Below, in pieces: positions 1 through 7,093 of a stretch of 16,424 nucleotides of DNA (position 1 is its first letter; every line of letters starts with the position of its first letter). Source of the stretch: an uncultured Bacteroidales bacterium (GTDB lineage: Bacteria > Bacteroidota > Bacteroidia > Bacteroidales > UBA932). The notes below the pieces were generated by a model that was not told the origin of the DNA, ran no database searches, and worked only from the letters and a program-made list of their open reading frames with translations. A program made the translations under genes and the position numbers. The DNA is taken from positions 1-16,424 of the forward strand of contig CAMFSN010000025.1 in assembly GCA_945983015.1 (NCBI GenBank). Direction: 5' to 3'.

Positions 1-1194
1 GTGGCGCATTGCAATTTTAATCTTCGCGGGGAAGAAAGCGATGGGGACGAGGCTTTCGTAAAGGAGTATTGCCTTAGGCAGGGCATAGAGTTTTTTCATA
101 AAAGTTTCGATACCAGAAGCTACGCCCGCGAGAACAAACTCAGCATAGAGATGGCGGCTCGGGAACTTCGCTACGACTGGTTCGCCTCCCTCTGCCAGGA
201 ATATGGCTTCGAAGCCACTGTGGTGGCCCATAACGCGGACGACAATGCGGAGACCCTGCTGCTCAATATGCTGCGGGGCTGTGGCAGCAAAGGAATGAGG
301 GGAATGTCCGCTGACAGTGGAGAGTTTCCCCGCAGGATTCTCAGACCCCTTCTGGATGTCAGCAGGGAGAGCATTCTTAGCCTTATGACAGAGAAGCATC
401 TGGCTTGGAGGGAAGACAGCTCTAACAGCGAAGGGCAGTACAAACGTAACATTCTAAGACACGAGGTCTTTCCTGTCCTCAAAACTCTGAATCCTTCCTA
501 TCTCCAGACCTTTTCCAAGAATATGGCTCACCTTAGGGAAGCCGACGAGATCTGCGAAGACTACTACATCGAGCATAAGGATGCCATCCGAAATATCCCT
601 GAACTGCTTTCCCTCAAACATTGGGAGTACCTACTGTTCAGACAGATGGATGAATTAGGATTCAGCGAAGGCACTTGTCAGGACCTTTGCAGGCTACTGA
701 AAAGCGGAGAAAACTTTAGCGGCAAATCCTTTTTCAGTCCCCGCTTCAGCCTTAGACTGAGTTCTGAGCGCCTGGACTTCTTGCCTATAGACCAGGAAGA
801 TAGTGGGGAAAATTGCATCCTGGTAGCTGCTGAAGGCGAGTACGAAATCTCAGGACGCCGCTTTAGGATCAGTCTGGTAAAGACCCCATCCGAGTTAAAA
901 GCCCCGAAAAACAGCCTTTACCTGAGCCCTTCCCTGCATTTCCCATTTTATCTAAGAAACTGGAGAAAGGGAGACAGGATACAGCTCCTCGGACTAAAAG
1001 GCAGTAAAAAAATCAGCGACCTATTCGTGGACCTGAAGGTGGCAGCTCACGAAAAATCCTCCGAAGTGCTTTTGCTCCAGGAAGAAAACTCCTCCGAAGT
1101 GCTGGCCCTTCTCTGCCGCAGGATAAGCGAAAAAATGAAGGTCCACCCTAAGGCAGACCTTCAAGCGTTTCTTATCGAAGAACTAACTATCTGA
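1..1194 (+). CDS. tilS: tRNA(Ile)-lysidine synthetase TilS, 5' end cut by window edge
   Basis: TilS attaches lysine to C34 of the tRNA-Ile with a CAU anticodon, so that it reads AUA and accepts isoleucine; the enzyme is cytosolic and ATP-dependent. The visible 397 residues begin inside the N-terminal ATP-pyrophosphatase domain. The GTG at base 1 is an internal Val codon preceding AHCNFNLRGEES, not a start, so the SGGxDS PP-loop lies outside the window. Seen are the HNADDNAET motif (residues 77-85, the family's AHHxDDQxET region), YKRNILRHEVFP (about 147-158), and a C-terminal domain with LRNWRKGDR and KKISDLFVDLK (about 317-345). About 45-50 residues should be missing compared with usual length (inference). 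The stop overlaps the convergent sppA stop region by 8 bp. AUA is used often in these genes, which fits a need for TilS. Confidence 0.95.
   Translation: MAHCNFNLRGEESDGDEAFVKEYCLRQGIEFFHKSFDTRSYARENKLSIEMAARELRYDWFASLCQEYGFEATVVAHNADDNAETLLLNMLRGCGSKGMRGMSADSGEFPRRILRPLLDVSRESILSLMTEKHLAWREDSSNSEGQYKRNILRHEVFPVLKTLNPSYLQTFSKNMAHLREADEICEDYYIEHKDAIRNIPELLSLKHWEYLLFRQMDELGFSEGTCQDLCRLLKSGENFSGKSFFSPRFSLRLSSERLDFLPIDQEDSGENCILVAAEGEYEISGRRFRISLVKTPSELKAPKNSLYLSPSLHFPFYLRNWRKGDRIQLLGLKGSKKISDLFVDLKVAAHEKSSEVLLLQEENSSEVLALLCRRISEKMKVHPKADLQAFLIEELTI
1057..1103 (+). repeat. In-frame 14-bp direct repeat inside tilS
   Basis: TCCTCCGAAGTGCT occurs at 1057-1070 and again, exactly, at 1090-1103. The copies are 33 bp apart, that is 11 codons, so both read SSEVL in the TilS C-terminal domain. 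It could be a trace of a small in-frame duplication or a chance repeat; the rest of the 33-bp units differs. Confidence 0.6.
1130..1163 (-). terminator. Rho-independent terminator of sppA, inside tilS
   Basis: Read on the minus strand, an 8-bp perfect stem (TGAAGGTC with GACCTTCA, plus-strand 1156-1163 and 1136-1143) with a 12-nt loop is followed directly by six T residues (plus-strand A-run 1130-1135). It begins about 24 nt beyond the sppA stop codon and lies wholly in the coding 3' end of convergent tilS. On the plus strand no T-run follows, so it should act only on sppA transcripts. Confidence 0.72.
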
Positions 1195-2938
1195 TTACAG
1201 GCATATATGGCATAGTGGCGAAAACCATCTCCATATTACCATTCTGCCAATTCTCATACCAAGTCTTATAGAAATTGGCCCAGCCTGCACTTACTGAGTA
1301 ATCATTTGTCATCCCGCCCAAGGAAGAACTGATCAATTCCATCAGAGTGAGCTCCTGAGGATATTCCACCACTCTTACGGAGGAAATATCTGAGCCTATC
1401 TGGGAAGCCGCATATCCCAGAGCCTCGTTCAGGCCGCCTAAATAATCCACCAGTCCGACCTCCAAGGCATCTCTTCCGGTCCAAACCCTGCCCTGTGCTA
1501 TCTCATCCACCTGCTCCACACTCATATCTCGGCTTTCGGCCACCAGCGAGACAAAACGAGTATAGATGCTCTCTATGCTCCTCTGCATATAGGCCAATTC
1601 CTTTTTATCCAAAGGACGACTGAGATTGAACATATCTGAGTGTTCGTGCGACTTAACGCTCTGAACTCCTATGTGTAAGGTTTCCTCATAGAGTTTTGAC
1701 AGGTCCGGAACCATACCGAAAACTCCTATGGAACCGGTAAGAGTGGTGGCGTCAGCGAAAATGACGTCGGCCCCTGAAGAAATCCAATAGCCTCCTGAAG
1801 CGGCATAGTCACCATAAGATGCCACCAGAACTTTTTCTTCGGCTATCAGGTCCAGCATCTGACGTATCTTCTCGGAAGCTACCACGCTACCGCCTGGAGA
1901 GTTAACCCTTAAGACTACAGCCTCTATTCTGTCGTCATTGTATATCTCTTCGAGTATGGAGGCAAACCTGTCTCCATCCACATTCTGCAGATCCACTCCG
2001 TCCACTACCTGTCCACAGGCATAGACCACAGCTATCTTCTGCAAGGACCTGAAGTTCTCCTTCACCTTCTGCTGAGCGTATTCGGCAAAAGGAATAAACT
2101 TCAAGTCAGCATACTCTTCCTTCATCCCCAGCCTTGCCAATTGATCCTCCAATTCCTGTCTGGACAGAAGTCCATCCACAAGTCCTGCGGACACGAAATC
2201 TTCAGGAAGACAAAGTTGAAGATTGTCAATAAGTTCATTCAAATCAGATAACTCAAGTCCCCTGCTCTGTGCTATCTCCTCCGCAAGACTCTTCCATAAA
2301 GAATTTACCATCACCTGATTCTGATAAAGATTCTCCGCACTGGCAGAAGAGCGGATATACATCTCACCTGCCGATTTGTACTTTCCGTGACGGATGAGCT
2401 GTACCTTGATGCCAATTTTGTCCAGGGCATCCCCCAGGAAAGTGAGCTGACTGGAAATGCCGTTGAACACAGGAGTGCCTCCCTGATAGGAACCCATATA
2501 GATTTTATCTGCCACACTGGCTAGATAGTAGGTCCCTGTAGTGGGATTCTCCATATATGCCACAATGGCCTTTCCACTGCTCCTGAATCTGGCAAGCGCT
2601 GCTCTGATTTCCTGAACCGCAGCTATTCCGGCAGAAGTGCCGTCAGTTTTCAGGTATATGTAGTCAACCCCAGGATCCTCGGCCGCGTAATCTATGGCAT
2701 TGATCAGCTTTCTGAGTCCTATGCTAATTCTCTCACTGCTCAAAGTCTGTGTAGCCTGATCGCTGACTGCAATCTTGGACATATCCAATTTCAGAACTCC
2801 CTCGGAAGGGATGTCAGTGCTGCCGCTACCCAGCAAGGCTATGCTTCCAAGCATAAAAAAGGAGATAAACAATCCTATCAGCCGAACGATTATCAATCCA
2901 CAAATTACGGCTAGCAAGGTTTTCAAAAAATTCTTCAT
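1187..2938 (-). CDS. sppA: Signal peptide peptidase SppA, 67-kDa type
   Basis: Membrane-anchored serine protease (family S49) that degrades signal peptides left in the inner membrane after secretion. At 583 aa it is the long, two-domain form like E. coli SppA. Residues about 5-35 form one hydrophobic N-terminal anchor, followed by tandem S49-like domains. The catalytic Lys is expected at K188 in HGKYKSAGE (equivalent of the E. coli YKSA lysine). The catalytic Ser is expected at S381 in YAASGGYW, preceded by VLRVNSPGGSV (about 342-352) typical of the C-terminal domain. The start ATG (2936-2938) precedes a normal MKNFLKTLLAVI anchor. A -7 box lies 21-28 bp upstream, and a terminator follows the stop. 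It diverges from hisS across 56 bp. Identification is secure; the natural substrates are not shown by the sequence. Confidence 0.95.
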   Translation of the reverse strand: MKNFLKTLLAVICGLIIVRLIGLFISFFMLGSIALLGSGSTDIPSEGVLKLDMSKIAVSDQATQTLSSERISIGLRKLINAIDYAAEDPGVDYIYLKTDGTSAGIAAVQEIRAALARFRSSGKAIVAYMENPTTGTYYLASVADKIYMGSYQGGTPVFNGISSQLTFLGDALDKIGIKVQLIRHGKYKSAGEMYIRSSASAENLYQNQVMVNSLWKSLAEEIAQSRGLELSDLNELIDNLQLCLPEDFVSAGLVDGLLSRQELEDQLARLGMKEEYADLKFIPFAEYAQQKVKENFRSLQKIAVVYACGQVVDGVDLQNVDGDRFASILEEIYNDDRIEAVVLRVNSPGGSVVASEKIRQMLDLIAEEKVLVASYGDYAASGGYWISSGADVIFADATTLTGSIGVFGMVPDLSKLYEETLHIGVQSVKSHEHSDMFNLSRPLDKKELAYMQRSIESIYTRFVSLVAESRDMSVEQVDEIAQGRVWTGRDALEVGLVDYLGGLNEALGYAASQIGSDISSVRVVEYPQELTLMELISSSLGGMTNDYSVSAGWANFYKTWYENWQNGNMEMVFATMPYMPVIR

Positions 2939-2959
2939 TCCTCTAATATTTTATTGCCA

Positions 2960-2967
2960 CAAAAATA
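2960..2967 (-). promoter_or_regulatory. Candidate sppA promoter -7 box
   Basis: Read on the minus strand the sequence is TATTTTTG, an exact match to the Bacteroidota -7 consensus TAnnTTTG, and it is followed by TGGC. Transcription from here would give sppA a leader of roughly 15 nt. No good -33 TTG/TTTG is seen at the usual 19-21 nt upstream, so the call rests on one box and its position. Confidence 0.55.
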
Positions 2968-2968
2968 G

Positions 2969-2976
2969 TAAATTTG
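2969..2976 (+). promoter_or_regulatory. Candidate hisS operon promoter -7 box
   Basis: TAAATTTG matches the Bacteroidota TAnnTTTG -7 consensus and ends 18 nt before the hisS ATG, giving a very short leader. It sits one base from the oppositely oriented sppA box. No clear -33 element is found at normal spacing. No Shine-Dalgarno sequence precedes hisS (the bases before ATG are CATAACAGT), as is common in this phylum. Confidence 0.55.
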
Positions 2977-2994
2977 TGACTTAATCATAACAGT

Positions 2995-4347
2995 ATGGCA
3001 CAAAAACCGTCAATTCCCAAAGGGACCAGAGATTTCAGCCAGGCAGAAATGGCTGAAAGAAACTATATCTTCGACACAGTAAAATCTGTATTCAAGCTTT
3101 ACGGATATTCTCAGATAGAGACTCCGGCGATGGAGAATCTCTCCACCCTTATGGGTAAGTACGGAGAAGAAGGAGACAAACTGCTTTTCCGTATCCTCAA
3201 CTCCGGAGATGCCTTTGCTAAAGTGGATCCCGAAAAGCCGATAGTATCCCAGATCTGCGAAAAAGGCCTCAGGTATGACCTCACCGTTCCTTTCGCCCGC
3301 TATGTGGTTCAGCATCAGAATGAACTGTGCTTTCCTTTCAAACGTTTCCAGATTCAACCGGTTTGGAGGGCCGACAGGCCTCAGAAGGGCAGATACCGCG
3401 AATTCTACCAGTGTGACGTAGATGTAATCGGATCGAAAAGCCAGCTCTGCGAACTGGAATTGGTACAGATCGCAGACGAAGTCTTCAGAAGACTTGGCAT
3501 AAGGGTGATCATAAAAATTAACAACCGTAAGGTACTCAGCGGATTGGCCCAGATATGCGGAGCAGAGGACAAAGTCGTGGACATCACTGTGGCCATAGAC
3601 AAACTGGACAAAATCGGTTTGGACGCAGTGAAGGCTGAGCTTTTGGAAAAGGGATTGAGTCCAAAGGCAGTGGAAATGCTGGAGCCGATTCTGTGCCTGC
3701 GCGGAGACAACGCCCAAAAGATCCGCACAATGCGGGAACTGATGTCCGGCAGCGAAACGGGTCTGAAGGGCCTGGATGAATTGGATGAGCTTCTGAGTTT
3801 CATCCAGGCAGCCGGAGTGAAGACCGAGTGCGAGATTGACCTGTCATTGGCCAGAGGTCTGAATTACTATACCGGAGCCATCTTCGAAATCAAGGCTCTG
3901 GACTACCAGATAGGCAGTATCAGCGGAGGCGGACGCTATGACAATCTCACCGGTATTTTCGGGCTTCAGAATATGTCCGGCGTGGGAATCAGTTTTGGAG
4001 CTGACAGGATTTACGATGTACTCAAGGCTTTGGATGCCTTCCCTAAATCGCTTGGCTGCTCCACTACCCTGCTGGTGGCAAATATGGGAAACAGAGAGAG
4101 CAGCTACACCCTTGGGATAAGCAATGCGCTGAGAGCCAAGGGCATAAGCGTAGAACTATATCCGGAGGCGAGCAAACTGAAAAAGCAGTTCGACTATGCT
4201 GAGAAAAAGCAGATTCCTTTCCTTTCCATCTGCGGGGAAAGCGAGATGCAGGAGGGGCTGTTCCAGATAAAGAATCTAAGCAGCGGTGAGCAAAAGGCTT
4301 TCGCCAAAGAAGATATCGAAGGAATATTGGCATTCATAAAAGGATGA
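2995..4347 (+). CDS. hisS: Histidyl-tRNA synthetase
   Basis: Class II aminoacyl-tRNA synthetase that charges tRNA-His with histidine. The N-terminus PKGTRDFSQAEM is typical. Motif 2 is around FKRFQIQPVWRADRPQKGRYREFYQCDVD (about 116-143), split here as FKRFQIQPVWR and REFYQCDVD. The histidine-specific segments are LARGLNYYTGAIFEI and GSISGGGRYDNLTG. Motif 3 is GVGISFGADRI, and a C-terminal anticodon-binding domain follows (TTLLVANMGN onward). At 450 aa it is near the usual 420-460. The ATG at 2995 fits the conserved N-terminus. It is the first gene of a four-gene operon: its TGA stop shares bases with the next start (ATGA, 4344-4347), implying translational coupling to chorismate mutase. Confidence 0.97.
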   Translation: MAQKPSIPKGTRDFSQAEMAERNYIFDTVKSVFKLYGYSQIETPAMENLSTLMGKYGEEGDKLLFRILNSGDAFAKVDPEKPIVSQICEKGLRYDLTVPFARYVVQHQNELCFPFKRFQIQPVWRADRPQKGRYREFYQCDVDVIGSKSQLCELELVQIADEVFRRLGIRVIIKINNRKVLSGLAQICGAEDKVVDITVAIDKLDKIGLDAVKAELLEKGLSPKAVEMLEPILCLRGDNAQKIRTMRELMSGSETGLKGLDELDELLSFIQAAGVKTECEIDLSLARGLNYYTGAIFEIKALDYQIGSISGGGRYDNLTGIFGLQNMSGVGISFGADRIYDVLKALDAFPKSLGCSTTLLVANMGNRESSYTLGISNALRAKGISVELYPEASKLKKQFDYAEKKQIPFLSICGESEMQEGLFQIKNLSSGEQKAFAKEDIEGILAFIKG

Positions 4348-4637
4348 TGGAAGAGCTGAATGCACTCAGGGCGGAGATAGACCGTGTGGACCAGGATCTG
4401 GCGGCCCTTTTCGAAAGGAGGATGGAGATAGCGGGGCGCATCGGAAAGCTGAAAAAGAGCTGCGGAATGCAAGTTCTCGACAGCGAAAGGGAGAATCAGC
4501 TTAGGGAAGAAAGAAAAAACTATATTAAAAATCCGGAGCTTTTGAGCTACTGGTCGGAGCTGCTGGAAGAACTTATGAAAATATCTAAGGAGTATCAATG
4601 GACTTTAAACGAAGATTGCCCATCCCTAAGGAAGTGA
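4344..4637 (+). CDS. aroQ: Chorismate mutase, AroQ class, stand-alone
   Basis: Converts chorismate to prephenate, the branch point to phenylalanine and tyrosine. At 97 aa it has the size of a single all-helical AroQ domain. Aligned by eye with the E. coli P-protein mutase domain, the active-site residues are all present: R9, R26, K37, D46, R49, E50 and probably Q85 (in KEYQW). Two Met codons start the protein (MMEEL); the first, at 4344, overlaps the hisS stop as ATGA, with AAAGG just upstream. Its last 13 codons overlap the start of DAHP synthase by 40 nt in another frame. No regulatory ACT or prephenate dehydratase/dehydrogenase domain is fused. The symbol is used in the sense of the AroQ mutase class, not type II dehydroquinase. 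Confidence 0.9.
   Translation: MMEELNALRAEIDRVDQDLAALFERRMEIAGRIGKLKKSCGMQVLDSERENQLREERKNYIKNPELLSYWSELLEELMKISKEYQWTLNEDCPSLRK
4587..4592 (+). promoter_or_regulatory. Strong Shine-Dalgarno of DAHP synthase inside chorismate mutase
   Basis: AAGGAG ends 5 nt before the ATG at 4598, an ideal spacing. Both site and start codon lie inside the end of the chorismate mutase gene. Such a good Shine-Dalgarno is unusual beside the other starts in this window and is the main argument for starting the DAHP synthase at 4598 in spite of the 40-nt overlap. Confidence 0.65.
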
Positions 4638-5623
4638 AGGAGATGTATCCGCTTTCGAAGAAGGGAGAGCAGAGAAGAGAATTCTGTATCAAATCCATCA
4701 ACGACATTCTGGAAGGAAAGGATTCCAGACTGCTGCTGATGATGGGACCTTGTTCCGCGGACAGGGTGGATGCGGTGATGGAGTATCTGCAAAGGCTTAC
4801 TGTACTGGCAGATAAAGTTAAGGACAAGGTGTTTATAGTGCCCAGACTTTACACCAGCAAGCCTCGCTCAAAGGGTAATGCCTACAAGGGGATGCTGCAT
4901 CGTCCGGACCTGGACTCGGATTATGACGACATCTTCAAAGGTCTGCTGGCCATCCGGAACATTCACCAGAAAGCTTTGGAGGAAACCGGTTTCGGCTGCG
5001 TGGACGAGATGCTCTATCCCGATACTTACAGATTTCTTTCAGACCTGCTCTGCTATGTCTCCATAGGAGCGAGGTCTTCTGACAATCAGCAGCATAAACT
5101 CATAGCCAGCGGTCTGGACATTCCGGTGGGAATCAAGAACGCTATGAACGGGGACATCAAATCCCTGCTTCAGACCATTCATACAGCGCAGAACCCTCAC
5201 ACCTTCATCTACCGTAACTGGGAAGTGGAAAGCCAGGGCAATCCTTTTGCCCACGGCATACTGAGAGGATATGTGGACCAGGAAGGGCTGAGCCATCCGA
5301 ACATCAGTCCGGAAGAATTGGAGCGTTACTCTTCGATGTATGAGGAAGCTAATCTGAAGAACCCTGCCTTCATCATAGACTGTAACCATTCCAACTCCGG
5401 AAAACAATACCTTAAGCAGATGGACATAGCCCGTGACATAGCCAGGCTTCGTAAGGAAAATGCTTCTGTAGGCAGAGTCGTAAAGGGTTTGATGATAGAG
5501 TCTTATCTGGAAGATGGAAATCAATGCGATAACGGTGGAGTCTTCGGAAAATCCATCACCGACCCTTGCCTTGGATGGGAAAAGAGTGAAAATTTAGTGC
5601 TGGAATTGGCAGAAATATGGTAA
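4598..5623 (+). CDS. aroG: 3-deoxy-7-phosphoheptulonate (DAHP) synthase, AroFGH type
   Basis: Condenses phosphoenolpyruvate and erythrose 4-phosphate to DAHP, the first step of the shikimate pathway. The 341-aa protein is a class I-alpha (AroF/G/H-like) enzyme. The four metal ligands expected from E. coli AroG are present: C52 in GPCS, H264 in DCNHSNSGK, E301 in ESYLEDG and D322 in GKSITDPCLGW. KPRS (88-91), YKGML, SIGARSSD (155-162) and GIKNAMNGD are the substrate-binding segments. Many Bacteroidota carry instead a class I-beta DAHP synthase fused to chorismate mutase (family knowledge); here the two activities are separate but overlapping genes. Which feedback inhibitor it obeys cannot be read by eye, so the paralogue letter is nominal. 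It is third in the hisS operon, 4 nt before the DUF1846 gene. Confidence 0.93.
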   Translation: MDFKRRLPIPKEVKEMYPLSKKGEQRREFCIKSINDILEGKDSRLLLMMGPCSADRVDAVMEYLQRLTVLADKVKDKVFIVPRLYTSKPRSKGNAYKGMLHRPDLDSDYDDIFKGLLAIRNIHQKALEETGFGCVDEMLYPDTYRFLSDLLCYVSIGARSSDNQQHKLIASGLDIPVGIKNAMNGDIKSLLQTIHTAQNPHTFIYRNWEVESQGNPFAHGILRGYVDQEGLSHPNISPEELERYSSMYEEANLKNPAFIIDCNHSNSGKQYLKQMDIARDIARLRKENASVGRVVKGLMIESYLEDGNQCDNGGVFGKSITDPCLGWEKSENLVLELAEIW

Positions 5624-5627
5624 AGGA

Positions 5628-7091
5628 ATGAAATACGGTTTTGACAACGACAAATATCTGAAAGTCCAATCTGAGGCTATCAAATCCAGAATAGCCGAAT
5701 TCGGAGACAAACTCTACCTGGAATTTGGGGGAAAACTCTTCGACGACCATCACGCCAGCAGGGTTCTCCCCGGATTCAAGCCGGACTCGAAGATGCGAAT
5801 GCTCCAGCAGCTCTCCGACTCTACGGAGATCATAATAGTCATCAGCGCCCTGGACATCGAAAGGAACAAAGTGCGCAATGACTTGGGCATCACCTACGAT
5901 ATGGACGTTTTCCGGCTTCACGACGAATTCGAGAAACACGGATTCCTGGTCAGTGCCGTAGTTATCACCCATTATAACGGCCAATCCAGCGCCGACGCCT
6001 ACCGTACCAAACTGGAACGCCGTGGAATCAAGACCTATTACCACCACACCATCGAGGGCTATCCTAACAACGTGGCTCTGATCGACTCAGACGAGGGTTT
6101 CGGAAAGAACGACTACGTACCTACCACCCGCCCTCTTGTGGCCGTCACTGCCCCTGGCCCAGGGAGTGGTAAAATGGCTGTCTGCCTATCCCAGCTCTAT
6201 CAGGAGCACAAGAGAGGCATAAAGGCAGGCTATGCCAAGTTTGAATCCTTCCCTATCTGGAACCTCCCGCTGAAACATCCGCTGAACCTGGCCTACGAGG
6301 CTGCCACTGCGGACATCAACGACATTAATATGATAGACCCCTTCCACCTGGAAGCCTATGGCAAGATGGCGGTAAACTATAACAGGGACATAGAGATATT
6401 TCCGGTGCTGAACGCCATTTTCGAGAGCATCTACGGGGAGAATCCATACAAATCCCCTACCGATATGGGCGTGAATATGATAGGCTACTGTATGTGTGAC
6501 GAGGAAATCTGCTGCGAGGCTGCCAAGCACGAGATTATCCGCCGTTATTACGACGCCTTGGACAGAATGGCAGACGGGGCGGTCAATGATGCGGAAATCA
6601 ACAAGATAGCCTCCCTAATGAAGCAGGCGAAGATAGACAGTTCCTTCAGGAAATGCACTGTGGTGGCAAAGGAGAGGAAGGAAGCCTCAGGCGGACTGGC
6701 CGCAGCCGCGATAGAATTGGCAGACGGGACCATCATCAGTTCTGAGAGTTCTCCGCTGCTGGGTTCAAGCGCAGCTCTGATTCTGAACGCCACCAAATAT
6801 CTGGCAGGAATAGATCACTCCATCAAACTCATTCCGCCGGATATGATAGAACCTATCCAGAAGACCAAAGTATCTTATCTGCACGGACATAACCCTCGCC
6901 TTCACACGGATGAAGTGCTGGTGGCCCTGTCTCTGCTGAGCCTCCAGGACGACAAATGCCGTAGAGCCCTCGCCCAGCTGCCGGAACTCTCCGGCTGCCA
7001 GGCCCACTCTACGGTTATGCTTTCAGAAGTGGACCGCAAGGTCTTCAAACGTCTGGGCGTCGGTCTGACCTGCGATCCTTGTAAAAAATAA
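5628..7091 (+). CDS. DUF1846 (UPF0371) family protein, function unknown
   Basis: The 487-aa protein matches the UPF0371/DUF1846 family from memory: N-terminus KYGFDNDKYLKVQSEAI, then EFGGKLFDDHHASRVLPGF (32-50). A glycine-rich loop PGPGSGK (176-182) resembles a nucleotide-binding P-loop. Later segments are DINDINMIDPFHL, GVNMIGY and YLHGHNPRLHTDEVL. Family length is about 490-510, so it looks complete. No signal peptide or membrane segment is visible, so it should be cytosolic. The reaction is unknown and I do not assign one. The start ATG follows the DAHP synthase stop by 4 nt, with AAAGGA almost touching it, so it is last in the hisS - chorismate mutase - DAHP synthase operon and probably coupled. 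Its stop is 2 bp from the convergent outer-membrane protein gene. Confidence 0.85.
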   Translation: MKYGFDNDKYLKVQSEAIKSRIAEFGDKLYLEFGGKLFDDHHASRVLPGFKPDSKMRMLQQLSDSTEIIIVISALDIERNKVRNDLGITYDMDVFRLHDEFEKHGFLVSAVVITHYNGQSSADAYRTKLERRGIKTYYHHTIEGYPNNVALIDSDEGFGKNDYVPTTRPLVAVTAPGPGSGKMAVCLSQLYQEHKRGIKAGYAKFESFPIWNLPLKHPLNLAYEAATADINDINMIDPFHLEAYGKMAVNYNRDIEIFPVLNAIFESIYGENPYKSPTDMGVNMIGYCMCDEEICCEAAKHEIIRRYYDALDRMADGAVNDAEINKIASLMKQAKIDSSFRKCTVVAKERKEASGGLAAAAIELADGTIISSESSPLLGSSAALILNATKYLAGIDHSIKLIPPDMIEPIQKTKVSYLHGHNPRLHTDEVLVALSLLSLQDDKCRRALAQLPELSGCQAHSTVMLSEVDRKVFKRLGVGLTCDPCKK

Positions 7092-7093
7092 GT

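Noticed and set aside
3010..3717. 235-residue open frame antisense to hisS
   Set aside because: Shadow frame over conserved synthetase motifs, without promoter or ribosome site.
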